From Synechococcus sp. 8F6 (lineage in GTDB: Bacteria; Cyanobacteriota; Cyanobacteriia; PCC-6307; Cyanobiaceae), in contig NZ_NQKZ01000001.1 in NCBI RefSeq assembly GCF_002252665.1, positions 310,001-374,000 of the forward strand: 64,000 bases of DNA, written 5' to 3'. Positions within the stretch are counted from its first letter, which is position 1, and each line of letters starts with the position of its first letter. A program made the translations under genes and the position numbers. This document shows positions 9,446 to 18,668 of this stretch, piece by piece. The notes under the pieces were generated by a model, which had not been told where the DNA came from, did no database searches, and saw only the letters and a list, made by a program, of their open reading frames with translations.

Positions 9446-9868
9446 TCAACCGCCGCCCTGCCGAAAAAATTTCAAGAGGGCGTGGGAAAACCGAGAAAAA
9501 GTCTTAAGATCTTTGGTATCGACCAATACGACGCGGTCCGCAAGCGGGCAGCGGCTCAACGTCGTGACGCCCACACACCTTTGTTGCCCTTTCCGGTAAT
9601 TGAGGCTACAGCAGAGACAGATCCGACTTTTTGCCGATCCATGCTCTCTGTTGTTCGCAACCCGAATGGGCGGGTTGCGGTGTCACTGACCTTTTGGGCC
9701 GGCTGACGCTTCCGGGCATCAGAACGTTTGGACGTCGTCCGTGCTGCCGGTTTTCCGGCTGCCTGGGCGGGCTGAGTCACGGACCCTGCGCATGTTTTGC
9801 GCTCCCATGGTTCGTTCCCCTCCGGTTTCTCCTCGTCCCCTCACTTCTCCCCCCGCGGGAGCCGCTCA
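9446..9868. other. 423-bp intergenic region with a strong hairpin
   Basis: No convincing ORF. The clearest structure is a hairpin at 9656-9679: a perfect 9-bp stem (CGCAACCCG / CGGGTTGCG) around a 6-base loop, followed about 10 bases later by a short T run. A pyrimidine-rich stretch occupies roughly 9825-9856 just before the DUF3155 start, and GGGAG at 9857-9861 could be its ribosome-binding site. The region may hold promoters for the divergent kinase and DUF3155 genes and possibly a small RNA, but I recognise no known RNA family. Confidence 0.4.
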
Positions 9869-10240
9869 ATGTCCAAGAAGCGCAAGCGGATCAGCCGTCG
9901 CCGGCTCGCCGGCCAGCGGGTACTGGCCCATGTCCCCACCTTCAACCTGGAAACGGGTTCCCACAAGCCGGTCACAGCGGCCCGCCGCTACATCGCCGAG
10001 GAGCTGCTGGTGCCCCCCGCGATCCTCAACGTGCGCCGCAACGAGCACACCACCGATCGCTTCTTCTGGGGCGAGAAGGGCCTGTTCAGTGCCCAGTACG
10101 CCGAAGAAAATCATTTCCTGTTCCCTTCGCTGCGTTCGATCGTCGATCGCATCGGTGAAGACGTTCTGTTCGAAGGCATCGAAGCCCTCGCCGCCGATGA
10201 CTGGGAGGAAATGGAAGAGTACGAATACGCCTTCGTCTGA
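9869..10240 (+). CDS. DUF3155 family protein
   Basis: A 123-residue cyanobacteria-specific protein of unknown function. It starts very basic (MSKKRKRISRRRLAGQRVL), continues with the conserved HVPTFNLETGSHKPVTAARRYI, and ends strongly acidic (DDWEEMEEYEYAFV). The basic head suggests nucleic-acid or ribosome contact, but that is inference. ATG 9869 was chosen because the conserved start follows it and a GGGAG lies 8 bases upstream; the open frame upstream is non-conserved. It is followed by the convergent hydrolase gene, with a GC-rich hairpin (10256-10274) between the two ends. Confidence 0.85.
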   Translation: MSKKRKRISRRRLAGQRVLAHVPTFNLETGSHKPVTAARRYIAEELLVPPAILNVRRNEHTTDRFFWGEKGLFSAQYAEENHFLFPSLRSIVDRIGEDVLFEGIEALAADDWEEMEEYEYAFV

Positions 10241-10252
10241 CAGGCGATCTCC

Positions 10253-10882
10253 TCAGGCCGGCCACTGGCCGGCCAGGTAATGGCGCAGGGCTGGAAACAG
10301 GCTGGTGTCGATGGTGTGACCACCGGCAAAGCCGATCAGGTCAGTCTCAATTCCACCTTGGCGCAGTTGCTCCTGCAGCGCTTCGCTCGCCCCATAGGGC
10401 ACCACCGGATCCTGTTCGCCATGGGTGAGCAGGATCTTTTTGATGGTCTGTGCGCCGGGCTGCCAATCCGGATGGGGATAGCCGCTGCAGCTGATCAGTC
10501 CGGCCAGGGGCAGACCTGCTCCGGATGTGCTCACATCCAGGGCCATGGCAGCCCCCTGGGAGAAGCCCAGCAGCACCGTCTGCTCCAGGGGCACCTCGGA
10601 GGCAAGCTGCTCCAGCCGTTGGCGCAGATGGGTCCGGGCCGCGGGCAGCTGGGGCCAGTTCGGCTGCTGCAGGTCGTACCACTGGCGGCCGCTGCCGCCC
10701 GGGTGGGGCAGGGGTGCCCGCAGCGCCACCACGCTTACCGCGGGCTCCACCAGTAGCTCAGCCAGGTCGAGCAGGTCATCGGCGTCGGCGCCCCAGCCGT
10801 GCAGCAGCACCAGCCGCCGCTCGCTCTGGTGAGGGCCCAGCCGGATCAGGTTGTCGCTGGCGGGGCTGCTGGGGGCGGTCAT
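10253..10882 (-). CDS. Alpha/beta hydrolase, phospholipase/carboxylesterase family
   Basis: A 209-residue cytosolic serine hydrolase of the YpfH/carboxylesterase 2 group. The oxyanion segment LLHGWGADADD is at ~residues 26-36, the nucleophile elbow GFSQGAAMAL (Ser ~109), the acid near GEQDPVVPYG, and the catalytic His in FAGGHTID. Substrates in this family are small esters, acylglycerols or lysophospholipids; none can be assigned here. It is convergent with the DUF3155 gene and divergent from purH with a gap of about 54 bases. Confidence 0.85.
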   Translation of the reverse strand: MTAPSSPASDNLIRLGPHQSERRLVLLHGWGADADDLLDLAELLVEPAVSVVALRAPLPHPGGSGRQWYDLQQPNWPQLPAARTHLRQRLEQLASEVPLEQTVLLGFSQGAAMALDVSTSGAGLPLAGLISCSGYPHPDWQPGAQTIKKILLTHGEQDPVVPYGASEALQEQLRQGGIETDLIGFAGGHTIDTSLFPALRHYLAGQWPA

Positions 10883-10936
10883 GGCGCGGGTGCTGCTGCT
10901 GCGTAGGTTGGCTCCAGACCAACATCCTTGGCAGCC

Positions 10937-12505
10937 ATGGCCCCCACGGCCCTACTCAGCGTCTCCAACAAGGAGGGATTGGAGCCCCTGGCCCAGGGGC
11001 TGCTGGAGGCCGGCTACGCCTTGATTTCCAGTGGCGGCACCGCGGCTGCGCTCCAGGCCGCCGGGTTGCCCGTCACCAAGGTGGCGGAGCACACCGGGGC
11101 CCCTGAGATTCTGGGGGGACGGGTGAAGACCCTGCACCCCCGCATCCACGGCGGCATCCTGGCCAAGCGGGCTGAGCCCGGCCATCAGGCGGATCTGGCG
11201 GCCCAGGGCATCGCCCCGATTGATGTGGTGGTGGTCAACCTCTACCCCTTCCGCGAGACCGTGGCCGATCCGGCGGTGGCGTTCGACACCGCGATCGAAA
11301 ACATCGACATCGGCGGGCCAGCCATGGTGCGGGCGGCCGCCAAGAACCATGCCGATGTGGCGGTGCTCACCAGCCCCAGCCAGTACGGCTCCTTTCTCGA
11401 GGCCCTGCGGGCTGGCGCCCTGACCCCAGCCCTGCGCCGCCGCCTGGCGCTGGAAGCCTTTCAGCACACCGCCAGTTACGACGCGGCGATCAGCACTTGG
11501 CTGGCCGCCCGTCTGGAGGCAGACGCTGCGGAGGAGGCGGCTGCTGCTGAGGGGGCGGCGCCCCTGCGACTCGAGCTGCCCGCTCGCCAGAGCCTGCGCT
11601 ACGGCGAAAACCCCCATCAACAGGCCACCTGGCACAGCGAGCCCGCTGCCGGCTGGGGCGCCGCTGACCAATTGCAGGGCAAGGAGCTCAGTTACAACAA
11701 CCTGATCGATCTCGACGCGGCCCTCGCCACGGTGCGGGAGTTTGGCTACGGCCCTGGAGCCGAGCCGGCCGCCGTGGTGGTCAAGCACACCAATCCCTGC
11801 GGGGTGGCCACAGGCCGCGATGGCGCCGATGCCCTCACCCGGGCCCTGGATGCCGATCGGCTCTCGGCCTTTGGCGGCATTGTGGCGCTCAACCGCCCGG
11901 TGGATCTGGGGGCCGCGGAGCAGCTCGGCAGCCTGTTTCTTGAGTGCGTAGTGGCGCCGGGCTTTGATGCTGCGGCCCGGGAGCGGCTGGCTTCCCGCAC
12001 CAATCTGCGGCTGCTGGAGCTGGCCCCCGAAGCGATCGCGCGGGCCTCGCGGCGGCAGCTGCGCAGCCTGCTCGGCGGTGTGTTGGTGCAGGCACTCGAC
12101 GACCAACTGGTGGAGGAGAGCGCTTGGCAGGTGGTGAGCGAGCGCCAGCCCACCAGCACGGAATTGAACGACCTGCGCTTTGCCTGGAAGCTGGTGCGCC
12201 ACGTGCGCTCCAATGCCATCACCGTGGCCCGGGATGGCCAGAGCCTGGGCATCGGCGCCGGCCAGATGAACCGGGTGGGCTCAGCCCGGCTGGCCCTGGA
12301 GGCAGCCGGCGACAAAGCCCGCGGTGCGGTGCTGGCCAGTGATGGCTTCTTCCCCTTCGACGACACCGTGCGCCTGGCCGCAGGCCATGGCATCAAAGCC
12401 GTGATCCAGCCTGGCGGCAGCGTGCGCGATGCCGACTCGATTGCGGCCTGCAATGCTCTGGGCCTGGCGATGGTGGTCACCGGCCAGCGCCATTTCCTCC
12501 ACTGA
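10937..12505 (+). CDS. purH: Bifunctional AICAR formyltransferase / IMP cyclohydrolase
   Basis: PurH performs the last two steps of IMP synthesis. The N-terminal MGS-like cyclohydrolase domain opens with [16 protein letters not shown] and contains [16 protein letters not shown]; the larger AICARFT domain has [34 protein letters not shown] and a C-terminal [22 protein letters not shown] 10937 gives 522 residues, the usual length; an in-frame TTG at 10928 is less likely. Divergent from the hydrolase gene. All expected motifs are intact. Confidence 0.96.
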   Translation: MAPTALLSVSNKEGLEPLAQGLLEAGYALISSGGTAAALQAAGLPVTKVAEHTGAPEILGGRVKTLHPRIHGGILAKRAEPGHQADLAAQGIAPIDVVVVNLYPFRETVADPAVAFDTAIENIDIGGPAMVRAAAKNHADVAVLTSPSQYGSFLEALRAGALTPALRRRLALEAFQHTASYDAAISTWLAARLEADAAEEAAAAEGAAPLRLELPARQSLRYGENPHQQATWHSEPAAGWGAADQLQGKELSYNNLIDLDAALATVREFGYGPGAEPAAVVVKHTNPCGVATGRDGADALTRALDADRLSAFGGIVALNRPVDLGAAEQLGSLFLECVVAPGFDAAARERLASRTNLRLLELAPEAIARASRRQLRSLLGGVLVQALDDQLVEESAWQVVSERQPTSTELNDLRFAWKLVRHVRSNAITVARDGQSLGIGAGQMNRVGSARLALEAAGDKARGAVLASDGFFPFDDTVRLAAGHGIKAVIQPGGSVRDADSIAACNALGLAMVVTGQRHFLH

Positions 12506-12607
12506 AGTCCCCCGGTGGGCGGGGTGAGCTGTAGCTTCGCTCCGACACCGCTCTGCCCAGCTCCCGGTTTTCATCGCCGGTGCCCATCGCCAGCCCCCTC
12601 CGACGCC

Positions 12608-13072
12608 ATGCCTGAAGCGCTCGCTTACAACCTCAACTTTCTCCATCCCCTGCTGATGGGTGGTCTGCTGGCCCTGTCGGGCTACGGGATGTTCCTGGGT
12701 ATCAAGGCCAAGAAAACCCGCACCGCCGACGCTGAAACCCGCAAGACCCTGATCAAGGGCCAGTTCGCCAAGCGCCATTTCCAGATCGGCAGCCTGATCC
12801 TGGTGCTGATGGTGCTGGGCACCTTCGGCGGCATGGCCGTCACCTACCTGAACAACGGCAAGTTGTTTGTGGGGCCCCACCTGCTGGTGGGCATCGGCAT
12901 GACCTGCCTGATCGCCCTGGCCGTGGCGCTCACCCCGTTGATGCAGCAGGGCAACCTGATTGCCCGCAAGGCCCATGTGGGCCTGAATATGGCGATGATG
13001 ACCCTGTTTCTCTGGCAGGCCGTGAGCGGACTGCAGATCCTCAACAAGATCTGGGAGAACAGACCCGCCTGA
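12608..13072 (+). CDS. DUF4079 family membrane protein
   Basis: A 154-residue integral-membrane protein of a mainly cyanobacterial family of unknown function. Four hydrophobic helices can be seen: FLHPLLMGGLLALSGYGMFL, IGSLILVLMVLGTFGGMAV, GPHLLVGIGMTCLIALAVAL and VGLNMAMMTLFLWQAVSGL. Conserved His residues in helices 1 and 3-4 (FLHP, GPHLL, KAHVGLN) recall cytochrome b561-like haem binding, which is a guess from pattern only. It follows purH by about 100 bases on the same strand. Confidence 0.82.
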   Translation: MPEALAYNLNFLHPLLMGGLLALSGYGMFLGIKAKKTRTADAETRKTLIKGQFAKRHFQIGSLILVLMVLGTFGGMAVTYLNNGKLFVGPHLLVGIGMTCLIALAVALTPLMQQGNLIARKAHVGLNMAMMTLFLWQAVSGLQILNKIWENRPA

Positions 13073-13093
13073 GCCTTCAGTCCGCCTGAGCCC

Positions 13094-13738
13094 TCAGAAC
13101 TGGGCGTACCGCCGGGGCGGGCAGTCGAGGTTGTGGCTGGCGTGAAAGTCTTCCTGCACCTTCCAGGTGAGTTTCCGGGAGATCTGTCGCACGATCTGCT
13201 TCAGCAGGTGGTCGCCGCTCGACTGCACCAGCCCGTCGGGCAGCAGGGTGATCACCCCTGGCAGGCGGATCCAGACGCAGAGGTCGAGTTCCCAGCGCAC
13301 CAGGGTCAGCGGCCGAGAATCGTCGGCCTCGTCGAGGCGCAGTGAGGCGTTGAACTCGACGTCGTAGAGACCGTCCAGGGCGGGATCGCCGCCGTGGTTC
13401 GGCACCGTGAGGATTCGGTAGAGCCCCTGGTCCTGGGGCAGCAGTTCCAGGCCGATGGTGGGCTCCACTTCAAAGCCGAAGTTGCCAAAGGTGCCAAGCG
13501 TCAGGGCGTAGCCCTGGCAGCCCAGGGGCTGCACGGTCATCGGCGCAGCGCAGCGACGGAACCAGCCCTCGTGGTGATCCAGGTAGTGGGCGACCACGGG
13601 CGCGCTGGCCCGCATTTCCATCACGTCGGCGAAGGCACTGGCGTAGCGCCGCACCCGGGAATCATCGCTGTGGCGCAGCAACGGGGACGCGCTCACGGCT
13701 CTCGTCGCCGGGCTGTCGTCGGCCGGAGTCAGGTCCAT
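13094..13738 (-). CDS. DUF1997 family protein
   Basis: A 214-residue protein of the cyanobacterial/plastid DUF1997 group, function unknown. The conserved core begins at YLDHHEGWFRRCAAPM and continues through YALTLGTFGNFGFEVEPTIGLEL; the end has SRKLTWKVQEDFHASHNL. No signal peptide or membrane helix is evident. Start placed at ATG 13738; a TTG at 13771 would add 11 residues. It faces the DUF4079 gene with a 21-base gap. The fold resembles sterol/lipid-binding SRPBCC-type proteins only loosely, so no role is claimed. Confidence 0.8.
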   Translation of the reverse strand: MDLTPADDSPATRAVSASPLLRHSDDSRVRRYASAFADVMEMRASAPVVAHYLDHHEGWFRRCAAPMTVQPLGCQGYALTLGTFGNFGFEVEPTIGLELLPQDQGLYRILTVPNHGGDPALDGLYDVEFNASLRLDEADDSRPLTLVRWELDLCVWIRLPGVITLLPDGLVQSSGDHLLKQIVRQISRKLTWKVQEDFHASHNLDCPPRRYAQF

Positions 13739-13892
13739 GTCCAGCGGTGCGGTCGACAACAGCAAAGACAACAGCGGCGACTCCTGGCGATGGACCCGCC
13801 GAAGACGGATCCGCTCGATCTTTAATCAATGTAAAGCCACTGCAGCGACCTTTCGGGGCCTGCTGTGACACCCGGACACCCACGGGCCGGAC

Positions 13893-15089
13893 TCACGCGG
13901 CGCAGAGTTCGATCAGCCGCTCAATGACGTCTTCCACCACCCGATCTGGGGTGGAGGCTCCGGAGGTGATGCCCACCCGGATCGGGCCCTCGGGCAGGAA
14001 GGGCAGCTCAGTTTCCAATTCGCCGCCTAGGGGCATGTGCTCGATCCGGTTGCCGGGCCCGATGCGCTCAGGGGTGTCGATGTGGAAGGAGCGGATGCCC
14101 CGGCTGACGGCGATCTCCTGCAGGTGGGTGGTGTTGGAGGAGTTGTAGCCCCCGATCACGACCATCAGATCCAGCGGTTCATCCACCAGGGCGAAGATGG
14201 CGTCCTGGCGCTCCTGGGTGGCGTCGCAGATGGTGTTGAAGGCCAGGAAGTGCTCGTTGAGCTCGGTGGGGCCGAAGCGCTGCAGCATGGTGCGCTCGAA
14301 CAGGCGGCCAATCTCCTCGGTTTCACTCTTGAGCATGGTGGTCTGGTTGGCCACCCCCACCCGGATCAGGTCGCGGTCGGGATCGAAGCCGGGGGAGCAG
14401 GCTTTGGCGAAGCGCTGCATGAAGGCCTCACGATCCCCCTTGCCGAGGATGTAGTCGCTCACCATCTGGGCCTCGGCCAGGTCGAGCACCACCAGGTAGG
14501 TGCCGGCGAAGCTGCTGGTGGCCAGGGTTTCCTCGTGCTTCACCTTGCCGTGAATGATCGAGGTGAAGGCGTGCTTCTTGTGCTTCTCCACCGTGTTCCA
14601 CACCTTGGAGACCCAGGGGCAGGTGGTGTCGACGATGTGACAGCCGCGCTCATTGAGCAGTTGCATCTCCTGAACGGTGGCGCCGAAGGCCGGCAGGATC
14701 ACCACATCGCCGCTGGCCACCTCGGAGAAGTCCTTCACGCCGTCTTCCACGGAGATGAACAGCACGTTCATCTCGCGCAGGTGATCGTTCACCGAGGGGT
14801 TGTGGATGATTTCATTGGTGATCCAGATCCGCTCGGTGGGGTAGTGGCGGCGGGTTTCGTAGGCCATGGCCACGGCTCGCTCCACCCCCCAGCAGAAGCC
14901 AAAGGCTTCGGCCAGCCGCACGGTGAGCCGACCGCGCTGCAGGGTGTAGCCGTTGTCGCGCAGTTTGGCGATCAGATCGCTTTGATACGCCTTCTCCAGG
15001 CTGCCGGCCACCTCGTCGCCCAGGCCGAAGCCGCGGCGGTTGTAGCGCTCCGAGTGGTGCAGGGAGCGTTTGAAGGCGCGGGTATCCAC
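13893..15089 (-). CDS. ispH: 4-hydroxy-3-methylbut-2-enyl diphosphate reductase
   Basis: IspH makes IPP and DMAPP in the last step of the non-mevalonate isoprenoid pathway that feeds carotenoids, phytol and quinones. It is an [4Fe-4S] enzyme; the three cluster Cys segments are visible ([26 protein letters not shown] and the region near [10 protein letters not shown]), along with the C-terminal GITSGASTP. At 398 residues it is the longer cyanobacterial/plant-type form rather than the ~315-residue enterobacterial one. Start is GTG 15089. It sits 26 bases downstream of sfsA in the same direction on the minus strand order. Confidence 0.95.
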   Translation of the reverse strand: MDTRAFKRSLHHSERYNRRGFGLGDEVAGSLEKAYQSDLIAKLRDNGYTLQRGRLTVRLAEAFGFCWGVERAVAMAYETRRHYPTERIWITNEIIHNPSVNDHLREMNVLFISVEDGVKDFSEVASGDVVILPAFGATVQEMQLLNERGCHIVDTTCPWVSKVWNTVEKHKKHAFTSIIHGKVKHEETLATSSFAGTYLVVLDLAEAQMVSDYILGKGDREAFMQRFAKACSPGFDPDRDLIRVGVANQTTMLKSETEEIGRLFERTMLQRFGPTELNEHFLAFNTICDATQERQDAIFALVDEPLDLMVVIGGYNSSNTTHLQEIAVSRGIRSFHIDTPERIGPGNRIEHMPLGGELETELPFLPEGPIRVGITSGASTPDRVVEDVIERLIELCAA

Positions 15090-15115
15090 AACAGCCGGAG
15101 CTTGGGGCTCCGACT

Positions 15116-15880
15116 CTATGGGCGGCCGGCGGGGCCTTGTCGTTCCACGCTGGCCAGCCCCTGCCAGCTCACCGTGCTGGCCGTGAAGCAGTAACGGCAG
15201 GGCAGCACCTCCACGCCGGCGTCCAGGGCCTGGCGAAACAGGACGCCGTAGCGCGGATCGGCCGCGTCGCCAGGGGCAAAGCGCGTCACGTCGCTGCGGC
15301 TCAGGCAGGGCACCAGCACGGCCCGGCTCGCGGGCAGCAGGGCCATCAACTCCAAGAGATGTTTCTGGCCCCGCTCGGTCACGGTGTCGGGGAACAGGCC
15401 CAACTCGCCATGGGTCCAGGTGGTGTTCTTGACCTCCAGGTAGATCGGTCGGGGATCGGCGGCGCCATCGGCCGGGGTGAGCAGCAGGTCGATGCGGCTG
15501 CGGCGCCCTTCGCCGTAGGGCACCTCCGCCCGAATGCTTGCGATCGGGCCCAGCCAGGGCTCCAGGCAGCCGGCTTCGATCGTGGCCCGCACCAGCCGGT
15601 TGGGCAGGGCTGTATTGATGCCCACCCAGATCGGCTCTCCCGCGGCGCCCTGCACCTCGGCCTGCTCCCAGGTCCAGGCCAGCTTGCGGCTCGGCGAGGG
15701 GGCATGGCGCAGCCGCACCCGGCCGCCGGGATGGAGCACGCCGGTCATGGGACCGGTGTTGGGGCAGTGGGCCGTCACCACCTCGCCGTTCTCCAGCTCC
15801 ACATCGGCCAGGAAGCGTTTGTACCGCTTCACCAGGGTGCCCTCCACCAGCGGGTCGAGGCTGAGCACGGGGGTGGCCAT
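15116..15880 (-). CDS. sfsA: SfsA family protein (sugar fermentation stimulation homologue)
   Basis: A 254-residue SfsA homologue with an N-terminal OB-like part ([32 protein letters not shown]) and a nuclease-like C-terminal domain ([29 protein letters not shown]). In this family the D/E-x-K arrangement suggests a restriction-enzyme-like nuclease fold, while the older 'sugar fermentation' name comes from E. coli overexpression. ATG 15880 chosen; the frame is open further upstream only antisense to murJ. Divergent from murJ with about 75 bases between starts. Confidence 0.88.
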   Translation of the reverse strand: MATPVLSLDPLVEGTLVKRYKRFLADVELENGEVVTAHCPNTGPMTGVLHPGGRVRLRHAPSPSRKLAWTWEQAEVQGAAGEPIWVGINTALPNRLVRATIEAGCLEPWLGPIASIRAEVPYGEGRRSRIDLLLTPADGAADPRPIYLEVKNTTWTHGELGLFPDTVTERGQKHLLELMALLPASRAVLVPCLSRSDVTRFAPGDAADPRYGVLFRQALDAGVEVLPCRYCFTASTVSWQGLASVERQGPAGRP

Positions 15881-15955
15881 GGCGGGTGGGCTGGGTTGCA
15901 GCGGTGCAAGCCAGCCATACTGCCGCTCAACTCCCAGGGCCCAGGGCCCCTCTGG

Positions 15956-17578
15956 ATGGCGAAGTCCCTGCGGCGCATTGCCCTGATCGTGGCGGTGGCC
16001 ACCGCCCTCAGCAAGGTGGCGGGCTTGGTGCGCCAGCAGGTGATCGCCGCCGCCTTTGGCGTGGGCATTGCTTACGACGCCTACAACTACGCCTATGTGC
16101 TGCCCGGCTTTCTGCTGATCCTGCTGGGTGGGATCAATGGTCCTTTCCACAGCGCCATGGTGAGCGTGCTGGCGCGCCGGCCCCGTGCCGAGGGTGCCCA
16201 CGTGCTGGCCGCGATCAACACCCTGGTGGGTGCGGCGCTGATTGGCGTCACCGTGCTGCTGTTCGTTTTTGCCGATCCGCTGATCACCCTGGTGGGCCCG
16301 GGTCTCGATGCTGTGCGCCACGAGGTGGCTGTGCTGGAGCTGCGCTGGATGGCGCCGATGGCCTTGTTTGCCGGTTTGATCGGTTTGGGTTTCGGGGCGC
16401 TGAATGCCGCCGATGAGTTTTGGTTGCCTTCGGTGAGCCCGCTGCTCTCCAGCGTGGCGGTGATCGCCGGGCTGGGGATCCTGTGGTGGCAGCTGGGCCC
16501 GGCGATCGCCTTGCCCGAATACGCCATGGTGGGCGGCGCCGTGCTGGCCGGCACCACGCTGCTGGGGGCGGTGTTCCAGTGGCTGATTCAGCTGCCGGCC
16601 CTGGCCAAGCAGGGGTTGCACAGGTTTCAGCTGGTGTGGGACTGGAAGCACCCCGGCGTGCAGGAGGTGTTGCAGGTGATGGGCCCAGCCACGCTTTCTT
16701 CGGGCATGTTGCAGATCAACGTGTTCACCGATCTGTTCTTCGCCTCGGGAATCGTGGGGGCGGCGGCTGGCCTGGGCTACGCCAACCTGCTGGTGCAGAC
16801 GCCCCTGGGCCTGCTCTCCAACGCCCTGCTGGTGCCCCTGCTGCCGGTGTTCGCCCGGCTCACGGCTCCGGCCGATCGCCCTGAGCTGATCGGCCGCATC
16901 CGCCAGGGCTTGATGCTCTCCAGTGCCTCGATGCTGCCCCTGGGGGCGCTGATGGTGGCCCTGGCCGGTCCGATCGTGGCGCTGATCTATGAGCGGGGGG
17001 CTTTCAACGCCAGCGCCGCCGCCCTGGTGGGCGGGCTGCTGATGGCCTACGGCGTGGGCATGCCGGCCTATCTGGGGCGGGATGTGCTGGTGCGGGTGTT
17101 CTACGCCATGGGCGATGGCACCACGCCTTTCCGCTTCTCGGTGGCTGGCATCGGCCTGAACGTGATCTTTGACTGGTTGCTGGTGGGCGGGCCCACTCCC
17201 TGGGGGCTGCAGCTGCCGGCCCTCAACTTCGGCGCGCCGGGCTTGGTGCTGGCCACCGTGGCGGTGAACCTGATCACCTGCGGCGGGCTGCTGCTGGCCC
17301 TGCAGCGGCGGCTGGGCGGGCTGCCATTGCGGCTGTGGGGTCGCGACAGCCTGCTGCTGCTGGGATCAGCTCTGCTGGCGGGACTGGCGGCCTGGGCTCT
17401 GGCGATCGGGGTGGCCTGGCCGCAGCACCTCTGGGGCCGGCTGCTGGAGTGCGGCTTTGCCGGAGGCCTGGGGCTGCTGGTCTATGGCCTGCTGGCCAGC
17501 TGGGCTGGGGTGCCTGAGGTCAGCGATTTGATGGCCCAGCTGCGCGGCAGGCTTCCGCGGCTTGGCGCGCCGCGCTAA
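15956..17578 (+). CDS. murJ: Lipid II flippase
   Basis: A 540-residue multi-pass membrane protein of the MurJ/MviN (MOP) superfamily that moves lipid II across the inner membrane for peptidoglycan assembly. It starts MAKSLRRIALIVAVATALSK and shows the conserved VAGLVRQQVIAAAFG and GVGMPAYLGRDVLVRVFYAMGDGTTP segments; about 14 hydrophobic helices are consistent with the family. The start ATG 15956 fits homologues. Its 3' end overlaps the convergent small gene by 4 bases. Confidence 0.93.
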   Translation: MAKSLRRIALIVAVATALSKVAGLVRQQVIAAAFGVGIAYDAYNYAYVLPGFLLILLGGINGPFHSAMVSVLARRPRAEGAHVLAAINTLVGAALIGVTVLLFVFADPLITLVGPGLDAVRHEVAVLELRWMAPMALFAGLIGLGFGALNAADEFWLPSVSPLLSSVAVIAGLGILWWQLGPAIALPEYAMVGGAVLAGTTLLGAVFQWLIQLPALAKQGLHRFQLVWDWKHPGVQEVLQVMGPATLSSGMLQINVFTDLFFASGIVGAAAGLGYANLLVQTPLGLLSNALLVPLLPVFARLTAPADRPELIGRIRQGLMLSSASMLPLGALMVALAGPIVALIYERGAFNASAAALVGGLLMAYGVGMPAYLGRDVLVRVFYAMGDGTTPFRFSVAGIGLNVIFDWLLVGGPTPWGLQLPALNFGAPGLVLATVAVNLITCGGLLLALQRRLGGLPLRLWGRDSLLLLGSALLAGLAAWALAIGVAWPQHLWGRLLECGFAGGLGLLVYGLLASWAGVPEVSDLMAQLRGRLPRLGAPR

Positions 17579-17835
17579 GGATCCAGGCGGACCTCCCGCT
17601 CGGCCCGCACCTGCACGGGGATTTCCAGGTGCGAACGGCCCAGCATCTGGGGCCCATCCACCGAAAAGATGCGGGCTTCGATGCCGAACTCCTTGAAGGC
17701 GGTTTCGAGTTCCTGGATCAGGGCCTTCTCCACCTGGGCCTCGGCATCCACCACCTTGCCGATCAGGCGCCCGCCCAGGCGACCCATGCGTTGGCGCACC
17801 ACGTCGCGGGCGTTGGTGACCTCAATGACCAGCAC
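17575..17835 (-). CDS. Conserved hypothetical protein, 86 aa
   Basis: A small soluble protein with no motif I recognise. It begins MLVIEVTNARDVVRQRMGRL, has a charged helical centre (AEAQVEKALIQELETAFKEF) and a beta-rich end (FGIEARIFSVDG, HLEIPVQVRAEREVRL). Its composition matches core genes, and the well-formed amphipathic pattern plus placement between convergent murJ and the DUF3181 gene support a real gene. Start ATG 17835. Function not assigned. Confidence 0.65.
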   Translation of the reverse strand: MLVIEVTNARDVVRQRMGRLGGRLIGKVVDAEAQVEKALIQELETAFKEFGIEARIFSVDGPQMLGRSHLEIPVQVRAEREVRLDP

Positions 17836-17859
17836 AGCCCGTCGCCAGGTGGCGCAACC

Positions 17860-18150
17860 TTATCGGCAAAACGGCTCCAGCACCTCTTCGAGATCGCGCA
17901 GCTGGCCGGCCGGCACCAACCGCGCCAGGGGCAGGCGCGTCGGCCCGCCACCGATGGGCACCTGCACCGCTTCAAGCGCCTGACGCGCGCACACGCCAGC
18001 CCCCTGGTCGAGGCGGCCGGCACATTCGATGGCCAGAGTCTGGGCCAGGCCGGCATCGCCGAGGTAGAGATGCCAACCCGCCACCTGCAGGTACAGGCGA
18101 TCGGCCAGGGCCAGTTCGAGCTCCTTGAGATCAGCGGCGTTGAGGGTCAT
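17860..18150 (-). CDS. DUF3181 family protein
   Basis: A 96-residue cyanobacterial family protein of unknown function. Visible features: an N-terminal helix ADLKELELALADRLYLQVAGWHLYLGDAGLA, then GVCARQALEAVQVPIGGGPTRLPLARLVP and a Leu/Glu-rich end LRDLEEVLEPF. Length matches the family. It lies 3 bases downstream of the 2TM gene and 24 bases upstream of the 86-aa gene, so these three probably form one short minus-strand operon. Confidence 0.8.
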   Translation of the reverse strand: MTLNAADLKELELALADRLYLQVAGWHLYLGDAGLAQTLAIECAGRLDQGAGVCARQALEAVQVPIGGGPTRLPLARLVPAGQLRDLEEVLEPFCR

Positions 18151-18153
18151 GGC

Positions 18154-18420
18154 TCAGGGTTTGTCGGATGGCTCGGGGCTTCTGGCTTCGGGGCTCGGGC
18201 GCAGGGCGATCACCGTTCCAATGTGCACCAGCAGCACCGCCAGCCAGCTGAGGGTGAGCCAGTTGAGGTGGTCCCAGGGGTGGCGCAGTTCCTGCACGAC
18301 CCACAGGCCGCTGTTGAGGGCAGCAAATAAGGCGGCGTGGAGCGTGAGATTCACGATCCGCTCGAAGTGCCTGTAGGTGGGGTCTTCGGGGTTGGCGGGG
18401 CCGTACCAGCGGATGGGCAT
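18154..18420 (-). CDS. Small two-helix (2TM-type) membrane protein
   Basis: An 88-residue protein starting MPIRWYGPANPEDPTYRHFE with two hydrophobic helices (LTLHAALFAALNSGLWVV and LTLSWLAVLLVHIGTVIAL) joined by ELRHPWDHLNW, which matches the short 2TM-domain pattern. Function unknown. ATG 18420 fits the conserved start; the frame upstream to 18498 has no similarity and runs up to the tRNA. First gene of a likely three-gene operon with the DUF3181 and 86-aa genes. Confidence 0.75.
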   Translation of the reverse strand: MPIRWYGPANPEDPTYRHFERIVNLTLHAALFAALNSGLWVVQELRHPWDHLNWLTLSWLAVLLVHIGTVIALRPSPEARSPEPSDKP

Positions 18421-18498
18421 GGGCGGAGTGGCGGGGGAGGGCGGCGGATGGCAGGTTGATTGACGGATGGGCCCTCCGTGCGGTGAAAATGGACCCAT

Positions 18499-18572
18499 GC
18501 GCTTGTAGCTCAGCGGATTAGAGCATCTGACTACGGATCAGAGGGTCGGGAGTTCGAATCTCTCCAGGCGCG
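18499..18572 (+). tRNA. tRNA-Arg (anticodon ACG)
   Basis: A 74-base cloverleaf: acceptor 5' strand GCGCTTG pairs with CAGGCGC (one G-U), the D arm holds AGCTCAGCGGATTAGAGC, the anticodon stem-loop is CTGACTACGGATCAG with ACG as anticodon, and the T arm carries GGGAGTTCGAATCTCTCC. No CCA is encoded. ACG is expected to become ICG and read CGU/CGC/CGA, the abundant Arg codons here. A terminator follows within 15 bases. Confidence 0.96.
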
Positions 18573-18584
18573 CTTCTTTTCACA

Positions 18585-18606
18585 ACCGCTTCCGGGCGGT
18601 TTTTTT
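18585..18606 (+). terminator. Rho-independent terminator after tRNA-Arg
   Basis: A 5-bp stem ACCGC / GCGGT (18585-18589 with 18596-18600) around TTCCGG is followed by seven T (18600-18606). It sits 12 bases after the tRNA end and ends that transcript before glyA. Confidence 0.8.
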
Positions 18607-18668
18607 GTGCCCTTCGCTCGGCTTTGGGAGTGCTTCTTTACGATCGTCGTACGAACGAACCCTTCACC

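Noticed and set aside
8312-9706. 464-codon plus-strand frame over the histidine kinase
   Set aside because: Opposite strand carries intact kinase motifs; this frame has none.
9556-9780. 74-codon minus-strand frame in the intergenic region
   Set aside because: Basic, low-complexity, no conserved pattern, and it runs through the hairpin at 9656-9679.
10256-10274. GC-rich hairpin GGCCGGCC-ACT-GGCCGGCC between convergent genes as a terminator
   Set aside because: No T run follows on either strand and it overlaps the hydrolase C-terminal codons.
18480-18620. tRNA-Arg as the integration site of the island
   Set aside because: The island starts almost 40 kb away inside a coding gene; no repeat of the tRNA 3' end was seen there.
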